A DNA stretch of 8,057 nucleotides, taken from assembly GCA_021730825.1 (NCBI GenBank), contig JAKFYO010000018.1, forward strand, positions 1-8,057. Direction: 5' to 3'. This document shows positions 1-6,213 of this stretch, one piece after another. Both the position numbers and the translations under genes were made by a program. The notes beneath the pieces are model-generated. The model saw nothing but the letters and a program-made list of their open reading frames with translations. It searched no databases and had not been told where the DNA came from. Position 1 is the stretch's first letter. Every line of letters starts with the position of its first letter. The stretch is from Hyphomicrobiales bacterium (GTDB lineage Bacteria > Pseudomonadota > Alphaproteobacteria > Rhizobiales > Xanthobacteraceae).

Positions 1-249
1 AATGTCCGCGCCATCGGCCCGCTCACGCAGCGCGATTTTCTGACCCAACTCGGCATCGAATCCCGCACCGAAGTGCTGCAACGAAATGCCAAGCCGGAGA
101 TGCGCGAAGAGATCGGCACGGCGCTGACAAGGCTGATCGGCCCCGCGCCCGATATGGGCGAACTCTTCAAAGTGCTTGCTTTCGCGCAGCACGATTTGCC
201 GCCACTTCCGGGATTTGACGGCGCGAAGGTCAGCAGGAAAGATTCATAA
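1..249 (+). CDS. SAM-dependent methyltransferase, COG1565/NDUFAF7 (MidA) family, C-terminal end (5' partial)
   Basis: An open frame enters from the left edge and gives the last 82 residues of a protein ending at TAA 247-249. Recognisable pieces are GPLTQRDFLTQLGIESR near the start, a helical stretch, then MGELFKVLAFAQHDLPPLPGF near the end. These match my recollection of the C-terminus of COG1565 class I methyltransferases, whose eukaryotic member NDUFAF7 methylates an arginine in a complex I subunit; the bacterial substrate is not well established. The SAM-binding domain lies outside the window, so the assignment rests on the tail alone. The stop is one base before the pgeF ATG, so the two are almost certainly cotranscribed. 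I recall lgt - methyltransferase - pgeF as a common order in alphaproteobacteria. Confidence 0.75.
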   Translation, partial: NVRAIGPLTQRDFLTQLGIESRTEVLQRNAKPEMREEIGTALTRLIGPAPDMGELFKVLAFAQHDLPPLPGFDGAKVSRKDS

Positions 250-250
250 G

Positions 251-1015
251 ATGAAAGCCGAATCTTCCGCGCTTGCAAAACTTCCCGGCATCCGCCACGC
301 CTTCTTCACGCGTGAAGGCGGCGTCTCGGAAGGAATCTATGCCTCGCTGAACGGCGGCATCGGATCGAACGACAACGCCGCGCACGTTTCCGAAAACCGG
401 CGCCGCATGAGCGAAGCACTCGGCGCGGAACACCTCATCACCTGCTACCAAATTCATTCGGCGGACGTGGTCGTCGCGGGCAAAGCATGGAGCCGCGAAA
501 ACGCCGCGCGTGCCGACGGCATCGTGACAAGAACAAAAGGCCTCGCGGTCGGGGCATCCGCTGCCGACTGCGGGCCGTTGCTGTTTGCCGATGCCAATGC
601 CGGCATTGTCGCCGCGGCCCATGCCGGCTGGAAAGGCGCGCTCGGCGGCATCGCGGAAGCGACCGTCGGCAAGATGGAAGAACTGGGCGCGAACCGGAAA
701 AATATCACTGCTGCGATCGGCCCGCTGATCCGGCAGAGTAGCTACGAGGTCGGCCCGGAATTCGTCGCTCGCTTCAAGCAAGCCAATCCGGCTTACGAAA
801 GGCTCTTCGCGCCCTCCGCGAAGCTCGATCACGCGATGTTCGATCTCGCGGGCTTGATTCGCCTGCGGCTGGAGAGCGCGGGCGTCGGCCAGATCGACGA
901 CCTAGGCCTGGACACCTATTCCGACGAAAAGCGCTTTTTCTCCTATCGCCGCACCACCCATCGCGGCGAGCCGGATTATGGCCGCCAGATCGCGGCGATT
1001 GCGCTGACTGCTTAA
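251..1015 (+). CDS. pgeF: PgeF / YlmD / YfiH family protein (peptidoglycan editing factor, laccase-domain purine nucleoside enzyme)
   Basis: This 254-residue protein has the usual length for the family and its full metal-site signature: His69 in YQIHSAD, Cys107 in SAADCGPLLF, and His124 in AAHAGWKG. The C-terminal block LGLDTYSDEKRFFSYRR followed by THRGEPDYGRQIA (residues 218-248) is also typical. Family members were first called polyphenol oxidases (multicopper-oxidase-like). They were later linked to removal of wrongly incorporated residues from peptidoglycan precursors in E. coli, and to purine nucleoside phosphorylase/adenosine deaminase activity in bacterial and human (LACC1) homologues; which applies here is not visible. 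The ATG at 251 was chosen because homologous sequence begins there and it follows the upstream stop by one base; an AGGA (235-238) sits rather far upstream. A longer TTG start at 176 would lie wholly inside the methyltransferase gene. Confidence 0.9.
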   Translation: MKAESSALAKLPGIRHAFFTREGGVSEGIYASLNGGIGSNDNAAHVSENRRRMSEALGAEHLITCYQIHSADVVVAGKAWSRENAARADGIVTRTKGLAVGASAADCGPLLFADANAGIVAAAHAGWKGALGGIAEATVGKMEELGANRKNITAAIGPLIRQSSYEVGPEFVARFKQANPAYERLFAPSAKLDHAMFDLAGLIRLRLESAGVGQIDDLGLDTYSDEKRFFSYRRTTHRGEPDYGRQIAAIALTA

Positions 1016-1021
1016 GTAAGA

Positions 1022-1080
1022 CCGATCTCGGGTTTACCCGAGATCGGCATTACGAATTGCCAAGTCGGGCAAGCCCGACT
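1022..1080. repeat. two related palindromes after pgeF
   Basis: Seven bases after the pgeF stop is a perfect inverted repeat, CCGATCTCGGGT (1022-1033) against ACCCGAGATCGG (1036-1047). A second follows: AGTCGGGC (1063-1070) against GCCCGACT (1073-1080). Both have the core CGGG-N4-CCCG and their centres are 37 bases apart. No T-run follows either one, so they are not classic intrinsic terminators. They look like short palindromic intergenic repeats of the REP kind, which may stabilise the 3' end of the transcript or mark a Rho-type stop. Membership in a genome-wide family is inference. Confidence 0.6.
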
Positions 1081-1138
1081 GGGCCGGGGACGGCTTTGGC
1101 CCCCGTATTTACAGGGTTGGCGGCGGCGGCTAGTGACT

Positions 1139-1164
1139 TTGGAGATCGGGGCCAGCGCTACAAT
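1139..1164 (+). promoter_or_regulatory. candidate housekeeping promoter of prs
   Basis: TTGGAGA (1139-1145), 11 bases, then GCTACAAT (1157-1164) fits the alphaproteobacterial housekeeping pattern TTGACGS-N10-14-GCTANAWC, with seven of eight matches in the -10 box. Initiation would fall near 1170, giving prs a very short leader that contains the weak ribosome site GAGTGG (1171-1176). The position, after the palindromes and just before prs, fits separate transcription from pgeF. Confidence 0.45.
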
Positions 1165-1185
1165 CAGCGCGAGTGGATGGCATGA

Positions 1186-2151
1186 ATGTCGGGTCGGCAA
1201 GGCAAGAATAACGGAACCATCAAGCTCGTCGCCGGCAATTCGAATCGCGCGCTTGCGGAAACCATCGCCTCCTATCTCGAAACGCCGATGACCAAGGCGA
1301 CCGTGCGGCGCTTCGCCGACATGGAGATTTTCGTCGAGATCGAAGAGAACGTGCGCGGCCAGGACGTATTCGTCATGCAGTCGACCTCGTTCCCTGCGAA
1401 CGACCACTTGATGGAATTGCTGATCCTCACCGATGCGTTGCGCCGCTCTTCCGCGCGCCGCATCACGGCGGTCATTCCCTATTTCGGCTACGCGCGGCAG
1501 GACCGTAAACCCGGCCCGCGCACACCAATCTCCGCGAAGCTGGTCGCCAACCTGATCACGCATGCCGGCGCCGACCGCGTGATGACGGTCGATCTGCATG
1601 CCGCACAAATTCAGGGCTTCTTCGACGTACCCGTCGATAACCTCTTCGCCTCGCCCGTGATGGTGCGCGACGTGAAGGAACGCTTCGAATTAGGCAAAGT
1701 GACCGTGGTTTCGCCGGATGTCGGCGGCGTGGTTCGTGCACGCGGGCTTGCCAAGCGGATTGATGCGCCACTCGCCATCATCGACAAGCGCCGCGAGCGT
1801 CCGAACGAATCCGAAGTGATGAATGTCATCGGCGACGTCGAGGGCCGCGACTGCATTTTGATCGACGACATCGTCGATTCCGGCGGCACACTCGTAAACG
1901 CCGCCGAAGCGCTGCTCGAAAAAGGCGCCCTCTCGGTTACCGCCTACATCACGCATGGCGTGCTTTCCGGCGGCGCGGTCGCGCGCGTAACCGCATCGAA
2001 GCTGAAGGAACTTGTCATCACCGACACAATTCAGGCGACCGAAGCAGTGCGTGTCGCGCGTAACATCCGCGTGCTCTCGATTGCTACCTTGATGGGCGAA
2101 GCGATCGGCCGGACTGCACACGAAGAGAGTGTCTCCAGCCTCTTCGATTGA
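1186..2151 (+). CDS. prs: ribose-phosphate pyrophosphokinase (PRPP synthetase)
   Basis: The enzyme makes 5-phosphoribosyl-1-pyrophosphate from ribose 5-phosphate and ATP in the cytosol, feeding purine, pyrimidine, histidine, tryptophan and NAD synthesis. The 321-residue product has the class I length and layout. It begins with IKLVAGNSN (12-20), followed by [12 protein letters not shown] (41-52) and [14 protein letters not shown] (66-79). Next are [10 protein letters not shown] (99-108), [11 protein letters not shown] (136-146, with the active-site His138) and the catalytic flexible loop around KRR (201-203). The PRPP-binding signature DDIVDSGGT is at 227-235. The ATG at 1186 gives the expected short N-terminus; the ATG at 1182 is in another frame and stops quickly. 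It appears to be transcribed from its own promoter. apt, which uses PRPP, lies about 5 kb downstream on the other strand. Confidence 0.97.
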   Translation: MSGRQGKNNGTIKLVAGNSNRALAETIASYLETPMTKATVRRFADMEIFVEIEENVRGQDVFVMQSTSFPANDHLMELLILTDALRRSSARRITAVIPYFGYARQDRKPGPRTPISAKLVANLITHAGADRVMTVDLHAAQIQGFFDVPVDNLFASPVMVRDVKERFELGKVTVVSPDVGGVVRARGLAKRIDAPLAIIDKRRERPNESEVMNVIGDVEGRDCILIDDIVDSGGTLVNAAEALLEKGALSVTAYITHGVLSGGAVARVTASKLKELVITDTIQATEAVRVARNIRVLSIATLMGEAIGRTAHEESVSSLFD

Positions 2152-2198
2152 ATGTGGCAAACACGTTCAACCGATCCGCGAAAAATCCGGGCAATCTG

Positions 2199-2227
2199 TT
2201 AACGAAATAGTGTTTTGCTGCCATATC
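2199..2227 (+). promoter_or_regulatory. candidate promoter of the secreted-protein gene
   Basis: TTAACGA (2199-2205), 14 bases, then GCCATATC (2220-2227) fits TTGACGS-N10-14-GCTANAWC with five of seven and seven of eight matches. It lies in the locally AT-richer gap after prs. Initiation would be near 2234, giving a leader of about 65 bases. A small imperfect stem also overlaps the start of that leader: CGC 2227-2229, bulged T, TCCA 2231-2234 pairing with TGGA and GCG at 2239-2245. Confidence 0.35.
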
Positions 2228-2283
2228 GCTTCCATGATTGGAGCGTAGCAACAAAGTCACACATGCAACTGCGGCACACGTCG

Positions 2284-2302
2284 CATAGGGAGGCGCCCTA
2301 TG
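2284..2302 (+). promoter_or_regulatory. hairpin enclosing ribosome site and start codon
   Basis: CATAGGG (2284-2290) and CCCTATG (2296-2302) form a perfect 7-bp stem around the loop AGGCG (2291-2295). The Shine-Dalgarno sequence AGGGAGG (2287-2293) is split between the stem and loop, and the ATG at 2300-2302 is the 3' end of the stem. Folded, this would hide the start codon and half of the ribosome site. The layout resembles translation-control hairpins, including RNA thermometers; the function is inferred. Confidence 0.5.
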
Positions 2303-3058
2303 AAACGCGAATTCGCGGCAATTATTTCGTCCGCACTCCTGATGGGAACCGCGCTCGCGGGCCCGATCGAGCAGATCGACCTGCCTCCGCCTTCCACGCA
2401 GCACGAGCAGAAGCCGGCTGCGGCTGAGCAGAACGCCATGCACGAAGACTGGAACGCATTTTCACCGGCGGACGTCTGGCTCTCGGATATTCCCGAGAGC
2501 GAAGGCATCTCGCTGGACACGCTCGCGAAGAAGGTTAAGCGCTATCCGAGCTACAACGCCGTCGAAGAGCGCAACGATAAGCTCCCGACCGCCTACAACT
2601 GGAACCGCGGCAACTGGCGCGCGAATTTCGGCACCAATGTCACGACCGCGACCGCATCTTCCTCTGTCATTCCAACCGACATCTATGCCGGCAACGTCTC
2701 GCCTTCCGGGGGCACCGGCGCGATCGACGGCCGCCTCGAATACGATGTGAACGCCTGGCAGTTCTACGGCGGCACGCGGCGCTCGCTTGTCGCCAACCCG
2801 GACGGCACGCTCGGCGTGAACAACAACTTCACCGGCGGCACCTATTACAATTTGCCGCCATCGCTGCTCGGCGGGAAGGTCGGCACCGGCTTCGAGGTGA
2901 ACCCGGTCGGCGACGCCAAGACCCGGCTCGAATATCGGAAGATGTTCGGCAACACCGAGGGCTTCCTGGCTGCGGAGCGGACCACCCCGTTCCAGCACAG
3001 CGGCCCGGACGTGACCGGCGTGAACGGCCTGAAGGCCGGTATAAACCGCAAATTCTGA
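2300..3058 (+). CDS. exported protein of unknown function, possible small outer-membrane protein
   Basis: I do not recognise this 252-residue protein. It has a convincing Sec signal peptide: K2 R3, a hydrophobic core at about 5-15, and cleavage likely after TALA at Ala20. A Pro/Gln/Ala-rich linker (29-45) follows, then a polar segment rich in Trp, Asn and Tyr. From about 144 onward come alternating aromatic stretches that could be beta strands: GRLEYDVNAWQFYGG, GGKVGTGFEVNP, TRLEYRKMFG and FLAAERTTPF. The last residue is Phe252, as in many beta-barrel outer-membrane proteins, but the length is short for a porin and no domain is evident. There are no cysteines and no lipobox. The start is set by AGGGAGG six bases upstream and by the signal peptide. 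It appears to be a single gene with its own promoter and a 3' hairpin. Confidence 0.85.
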   Translation: MKREFAAIISSALLMGTALAGPIEQIDLPPPSTQHEQKPAAAEQNAMHEDWNAFSPADVWLSDIPESEGISLDTLAKKVKRYPSYNAVEERNDKLPTAYNWNRGNWRANFGTNVTTATASSSVIPTDIYAGNVSPSGGTGAIDGRLEYDVNAWQFYGGTRRSLVANPDGTLGVNNNFTGGTYYNLPPSLLGGKVGTGFEVNPVGDAKTRLEYRKMFGNTEGFLAAERTTPFQHSGPDVTGVNGLKAGINRKF

Positions 3059-3064
3059 GGGCTT

Positions 3065-3087
3065 CAACAGGCTAGAAAGCCTCGTTG
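3065..3087 (+). terminator. 3' hairpin after the secreted-protein gene, without a T-run
   Basis: Six bases after the stop, CAACAGGCT (3065-3073) pairs with AGCCT-C-GTTG (3078-3087) around the loop AGAA. This gives nine base pairs with one bulged C. No U-tract follows, so intrinsic termination would be weak; mRNA 3'-end stabilisation or a Rho-assisted stop is as likely. The next gene, rplY, seems to have its own promoter. Confidence 0.4.
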
Positions 3088-3113
3088 CGCCTGCCAATTT
3101 GAGCCGGTATAAG
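3085..3113 (+). promoter_or_regulatory. candidate rplY promoter
   Basis: TTGCGC (3085-3090) and TATAAG (3108-3113) are separated by 17 bases, the classical sigma-70 spacing. In the alphaproteobacterial form the -10 reads GGTATAAG, six of eight matches. Initiation would be near 3120, leaving a leader of about 95 bases that carries the hairpins at 3152-3188. The -35 box is only a moderate match. Confidence 0.4.
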
Positions 3114-3151
3114 CCCGCTCGAACCCAACAGGCTTGCGCTGTCGCGTGACG

Positions 3152-3188
3152 CCGGTGCGCCACCGGACGGGTAATTTTTTGCCGTCCG
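3152..3188 (+). promoter_or_regulatory. overlapping hairpins in the rplY leader (possible attenuator)
   Basis: Hairpin A pairs CCGGTG (3152-3157) with CACCGG (3161-3166) around CGC. Hairpin B pairs CGGACGG (3164-3170) with CCGTCCG (3182-3188) around an 11-base loop that contains six T residues (3175-3180). They share bases 3164-3166, so they cannot both form in full. Hairpin A followed eight bases later by the T-run is an imperfect intrinsic-terminator arrangement, while hairpin B places the T-run in a loop. This is the geometry of an attenuator or leader switch before a ribosomal protein gene; regulation itself is inferred. Confidence 0.4.
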
Positions 3189-3215
3189 ATCAAAGACTTG
3201 ACGAGGAATAGAACG

Positions 3216-3962
3216 ATGGCTGCCGCGAAGGAATTGAAGGCTGTAAAGCGCGATAACGCTGGCAAAGGCGCCGCCCGCGCCGAACGCCGCGCAGGACGCG
3301 TCCCCGGAACCGTGTACGGCGAGAACCAGCCGGCCGCTTCGATCTCGGTCGATGCCGTCGAAATCGGCCGCCGCATCTATGCCGGCCGTTTTCTCACCAC
3401 CGTGTTCGATCTCGAGATCGACGGCCAGAAGACCCGCGTGATCCCGCGCGACTTCCAGCTCGATCCGCTCAAAGATCGCCCGGTCCACGTCGATTTCCAG
3501 CGCCTGGGCAAAGGCGCGGTCATCAAGGTCGCGGTGCCGGTCCACTTCATCAACCAGGACGGCTCGCCCGGCATCAAGCGCGGCGGCACGCTGAACGTCG
3601 TGCGCCACACGGTCGATTTCTACGCGCCGGCCGAGAGCATTCCGGAATCCATCACGGCTGACCTGACCGGTCTCGAGATTAACGACTCGCTCCACATTTC
3701 GGCGGTGAAACTGCCGGAAGGCGTGCGCCCCGTGATCCGCGACCGCGATTTCACGATTGCCACCATCGTGCCGTCTTCAGGCTACCTCGAAGAGCTCGCC
3801 GCTGCTGCGCAGAAGGCAAAGGCCGATGCCGCTGCTGCGGAAGCCGCTGCTGCTGCCGGTACTCCGGCCGCCGGCGATGCCGCTGCCGCTCCGGCCGCTG
3901 GCGCCGCCGCTGCCGCTCCGGCTGCCGGTGCTGCGAAGCCGGAAGGCAGCGACAAGAAGTAA
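3216..3962 (+). CDS. rplY: 50S ribosomal protein L25/general stress protein Ctc
   Basis: This is the two-domain (TL5/Ctc) form of L25, which binds 5S rRNA in the large subunit. Residues 1 to about 95 form the L25 domain, with the conserved GKGAARAERRAGRVPGTVYG at 16-35 and PVHVDFQRL at 89-97. Residues from about 100 to 188 form the C-terminal beta domain: VPVHFINQDGSPGIKRGG, LTGLEINDSLHISAVKLPEGV and TIATIVPS. The remainder (about 190-248) is a low-complexity Ala/Pro/Gly tail ending in KPEGSDKK, so the 248-residue length is above the family core. The ATG at 3216 is supported by GAGGAA (3203-3208) seven bases upstream; a TTG at 3198 would add six residues and overlap that site. It is probably the first gene of an rplY-pth-ychF transcription unit. 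Confidence 0.96.
   Translation: MAAAKELKAVKRDNAGKGAARAERRAGRVPGTVYGENQPAASISVDAVEIGRRIYAGRFLTTVFDLEIDGQKTRVIPRDFQLDPLKDRPVHVDFQRLGKGAVIKVAVPVHFINQDGSPGIKRGGTLNVVRHTVDFYAPAESIPESITADLTGLEINDSLHISAVKLPEGVRPVIRDRDFTIATIVPSSGYLEELAAAAQKAKADAAAAEAAAAAGTPAAGDAAAAPAAGAAAAAPAAGAAKPEGSDKK
3879..3932 (+). repeat. in-frame 27-base tandem repeat in the L25 tail
   Basis: Residues 222-230 and 231-239 of L25 both read AAAAPAAGA, an exact nine-residue tandem duplication, with a looser third copy just before it. At the DNA level the units are GCC/GCT-rich and nearly identical. Slippage in such tracts would change tail length without shifting the frame. Confidence 0.7.
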
Positions 3963-3971
3963 TACGACGCT

Positions 3972-3993
3972 GCGGGCGCGGACACGCGCCCGC
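3972..3993 (+). promoter_or_regulatory. strong GC hairpin between rplY and pth
   Basis: GCGGGCGCG (3972-3980) and CGCGCCCGC (3985-3993) form a perfect 9-bp stem around GACA, ten bases after the rplY stop and upstream of the pth ribosome site. With no T-run after it, it is more likely a processing or stabilising structure, or a partial terminator, than a full stop. It could let rplY mRNA outlast or outnumber pth mRNA. Confidence 0.5.
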
Positions 3994-4019
3994 CCGCCGG
4001 TCCCCGCGGAGACCGACCG

Positions 4020-4610
4020 ATGTTTTTATTCGCGGGACTTGGCAATCCGGGCGAGCAGTATCGCCGCAACCGGCACAACGTCGGCTTCATGGCCGCCGAT
4101 GCCATTCATTACAAACATCGCTTCTCGCCGTGGCGGAAACGCTTTCAGGCTTACAGCGCCGAAGGCGAGATTGCGGGCGAGAAGATTTTGCTGCTGAAAC
4201 CGCAAACGTACATGAACGACTCCGGCCTTGCGGTCGGCGCGGCACAGAAGTTTTTCAAAATCGCGCTCGGCGAAGTCGTCGTGTTTCATGACGAGATCGA
4301 CCTGCCGCCCGCGAAAATGCGCGCGAAAGTCGGCGGCGGCAATGCGGGCCAAAACGGCTTGCGCTCGATCACCCAGCATTGCGGTAACGACTACACGCGC
4401 GTCCGTATCGGCGTCGGCCATCCCGGCGACCGCAATCTCGTATCGCGCTGGGTGCTCTCCGATTTCGCCAAAGCCGAGCAGCCTTGGGTCGAGACCATGT
4501 GCGAGGCAATTTCCGATGCGGCGGAATACCTGATCGCGCGCAAGCTCGAAGACTTTCAGAATCGCGTACATGTCTCGCTCGAAAAGAGCGGCGTCCTCAA
4601 ATCCAGCTAG
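4020..4610 (+). CDS. pth: peptidyl-tRNA hydrolase
   Basis: Pth cleaves the ester bond of peptidyl-tRNAs that drop off ribosomes, recycling tRNA in the cytosol. The 196-residue product has the normal length and all key residues: Asn9 in GLGNPGEQY, the catalytic His19 in NRHNVGF, Asn66 in QTYMNDSG, Asp91 in FHDEIDLPP and Asn112 in GGGNAGQNGLRS. The block RVRIGVGHPGDRNLVSRWVLSDF (127-149) is also characteristic. The ATG at 4020 lies eight bases after GGAG (4008-4011). It sits 57 bases after rplY and 17 bases before ychF, a rplY-pth-ychF order found in many bacteria. Its expression relative to rplY may be set by the hairpin in the gap before it. Confidence 0.97.
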   Translation: MFLFAGLGNPGEQYRRNRHNVGFMAADAIHYKHRFSPWRKRFQAYSAEGEIAGEKILLLKPQTYMNDSGLAVGAAQKFFKIALGEVVVFHDEIDLPPAKMRAKVGGGNAGQNGLRSITQHCGNDYTRVRIGVGHPGDRNLVSRWVLSDFAKAEQPWVETMCEAISDAAEYLIARKLEDFQNRVHVSLEKSGVLKSS

Positions 4611-4627
4611 GGCCAAGAAGTTCGATC

Positions 4628-5725
4628 ATGGGATTTAAATGCGGAATTGTCGGTATGCCGAATGTCGGCAAATCGACCCTCTTCAATGCGTTGACGCAGA
4701 CCGCCGCCGCGCAGGCCGCGAACTATCCGTTCTGCACGATTGAGCCGAACGTCGGCGAAGTCGGCGTGCCCGACGCGCGCATTGACGCGCTTGCGCAAAT
4801 CGCGGGCTCCGCCGAGATCGTGCCGACCAAGATCAACTTCGTCGATATCGCAGGCTTGGTGCGCGGCGCCTCCAAGGGCGAAGGCCTCGGCAACCAGTTT
4901 CTCGGCCACATCCGTGAAGTCGATGCCATCGTGCATGTGCTGCGTTGCTTCGAGGACGGCGACATTACGCATGTCGAAGGCGGTATCGATCCTTTGCGCG
5001 ACGCCGAGACGGTCGAAACCGAATTGATGCTCGCGGATCTCGATAGCCTCGAGAAGCGCGTCGATAACCTTACGAAGAAAGCACGCGGCCAGGACAAGGA
5101 AGCGATTGCGCAACTCGACCTCGTGAAGCGCTCCATCGAAGCGCTTTCGAACGGCAAACCCGCGCGCACGATCGTACGAAAATACGAAGAGGAAGAAGCC
5201 TTCAAAGCGTTGCAACTCATCACCGCAAAGCCGGTGCTTTACGTCTGCAACGTCGAGGAAGGTGCTGCAGCCACCGGCAACGACCTCTCGAAGAAGGTTG
5301 AAGCCAAGGCAAAATCCGAGAACGCCGTCACGGTCGCCATCTCCGCGAAGATCGAATCCGAAATTGCGATGCTGCCGCTTTCTGACCGGAAAGAATTTCT
5401 GGATGCCGCGGGCCTTGTCGAGCCGGGCCTCGATCGCCTGATCCGCAAGGGCTACGAACTCCTCGGCCTCATCACTTATTTCACCGCGGGGCCGAAAGAG
5501 GCTCGCGCCTGGACCATCGTGAAGGGTTTCAAGGCGCCGCAGGCCGCGGGCGTGATCCACACCGATTTCGAAAAAGGCTTTATCCGCGCCGAGACGATTG
5601 CATATCCCGACTATGTCGCATGCAAGGGCGAGGCTGGCGCGCGCGATGCCGGCAAGTTACGGCTCGAAGGCAAGGAATATGTCGTGCAGGACGGCGATGT
5701 CATGCACTTCCGCTTCGCCAACTGA
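4628..5725 (+). CDS. ychF: redox-regulated, ribosome-associated ATPase YchF (Obg-like ATPase, OLA1 family)
   Basis: YchF is a conserved P-loop protein that binds ribosomes and has been linked to oxidative-stress control and translation fidelity. The 365-residue product has the typical length. The P-loop GMPNVGKST is at 9-17 and the G3 motif DIAGLVRGASKGEGLGNQF at 73-91. The G4 position reads NVEE (208-211) rather than NKxD, the known change behind ATP preference in this family. A coiled-coil arm lies at roughly 130-200, and the C-terminal TGS domain runs from about 282 (LITYFTAGPKEARAWT) to the end (GDVMHFRFAN). The start was placed at 4628 because the family begins MGFKCGIVG; the frame extends further upstream only within pth. 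The ribosome site is weak (AAGAAG, 4615-4620). Confidence 0.97.
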   Translation: MGFKCGIVGMPNVGKSTLFNALTQTAAAQAANYPFCTIEPNVGEVGVPDARIDALAQIAGSAEIVPTKINFVDIAGLVRGASKGEGLGNQFLGHIREVDAIVHVLRCFEDGDITHVEGGIDPLRDAETVETELMLADLDSLEKRVDNLTKKARGQDKEAIAQLDLVKRSIEALSNGKPARTIVRKYEEEEAFKALQLITAKPVLYVCNVEEGAAATGNDLSKKVEAKAKSENAVTVAISAKIESEIAMLPLSDRKEFLDAAGLVEPGLDRLIRKGYELLGLITYFTAGPKEARAWTIVKGFKAPQAAGVIHTDFEKGFIRAETIAYPDYVACKGEAGARDAGKLRLEGKEYVVQDGDVMHFRFAN

Positions 5726-5742
5726 GCCGGTAAGAATCTTCA

Positions 5743-6213
5743 ATGGACGCAAAAACTGCCCGTATCTGTTACGAAGATTTCGAAGTCGGCAGCGTTCGCG
5801 TCTTCGGCCCACGCCTCGTTACGCGCGAGGAGATCATCGAGTTCGCTACCGAGTTCGATCCGCAGCCGATGCACCTCGACGAGGAAGCGGCAAACAAATC
5901 GATTCTGAAAGGTCTTTCCGGCTCCGGCTGGGGTACCTGCGCGATCATGATGCGCATGATCTATGACGGCTTCCTGCACGAATCGAGTTCGCTTGGTGCG
6001 CCGGGAGTCGATGAAGTGCGCTGGGTGCGCCCCGTGCGCCCCGGCGACGAACTCACGATCCGCGTAAAAATTCTCGACAAGCGCAACTCCGGAAGCCGGC
6101 CGCAAGTCGGCATTGTGAAATTCAATCTCGAAATGCTGAATGCGAAGAACGAAGCCGTGATGCAGTCGTCGTATTCCGGCTTCTTCGGCAAGCGCAATCC
6201 GGGAGCCGCGTGA
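5743..6213 (+). CDS. MaoC family dehydratase, first of a tandem pair
   Basis: This is a 156-residue single hot-dog-fold protein of the MaoC/(R)-specific enoyl-CoA hydratase type, which adds water to or removes it from acyl-CoA thioesters. Residues FATEFDPQPMHLDEEAA (34-50) form the hydratase motif, with Asp39 and His44 in the catalytic positions. It continues to SGSGWGTCAIMMRMI (59-73), where the neighbouring paralogue has SGWHT. VRPGDELTIRVKI (98-110) is the usual central strand pair. The substrate cannot be read from the sequence. It begins 17 bases after ychF with only a poor ribosome site, so it probably rides on that transcript, and it is joined to the next gene by a one-base overlap. 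Confidence 0.88.
   Translation: MDAKTARICYEDFEVGSVRVFGPRLVTREEIIEFATEFDPQPMHLDEEAANKSILKGLSGSGWGTCAIMMRMIYDGFLHESSSLGAPGVDEVRWVRPVRPGDELTIRVKILDKRNSGSRPQVGIVKFNLEMLNAKNEAVMQSSYSGFFGKRNPGAA

Larger units (their letters stand above)
3035..3134 (+). repeat. diverged local duplication spanning the end of the secreted-protein gene
   Basis: GCCGGTATAA occurs at 3035-3044, inside the gene, and again at 3103-3112. CAACAGGCT occurs at 3065-3073 and again at 3126-3134. The two words keep the same order in both copies, with gaps of 20 and 13 bases. This suggests an old local duplication of roughly 40 bases, the second copy of which now overlaps the candidate rplY -10 box. Confidence 0.45.

Noticed and set aside
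1016..1185. possible riboswitch or small RNA before prs (PRPP or purine sensing)
   Set aside because: The structure consists of two separate short palindromes and the likely promoter lies after them, so they would not be in the prs leader. No known aptamer core is visible.
2215..2427. 70-codon frame starting in the gap after prs
   Set aside because: It overlaps the start of the well-supported signal-peptide gene in another frame and lacks its own ribosome site.
2462..3376. 304-codon open frame on the minus strand opposite the secreted-protein gene and rplY start
   Set aside because: High-GC codon bias leaves antisense frames open. This one crosses two genes and their regulatory gap, has no ribosome site and resembles no known protein.
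3782..4105. minus-strand frame with a long Ala/Pro/Gly tract
   Set aside because: It is the complement of the L25 alanine-rich tail; the repeat looks protein-like on both strands simply because GCC/GGC codons are symmetrical.
4607..5560. 317-codon minus-strand frame opposite ychF
   Set aside because: It is an antisense shadow of a strongly conserved gene, with Arg/Asp/Phe-rich composition typical of such shadows.
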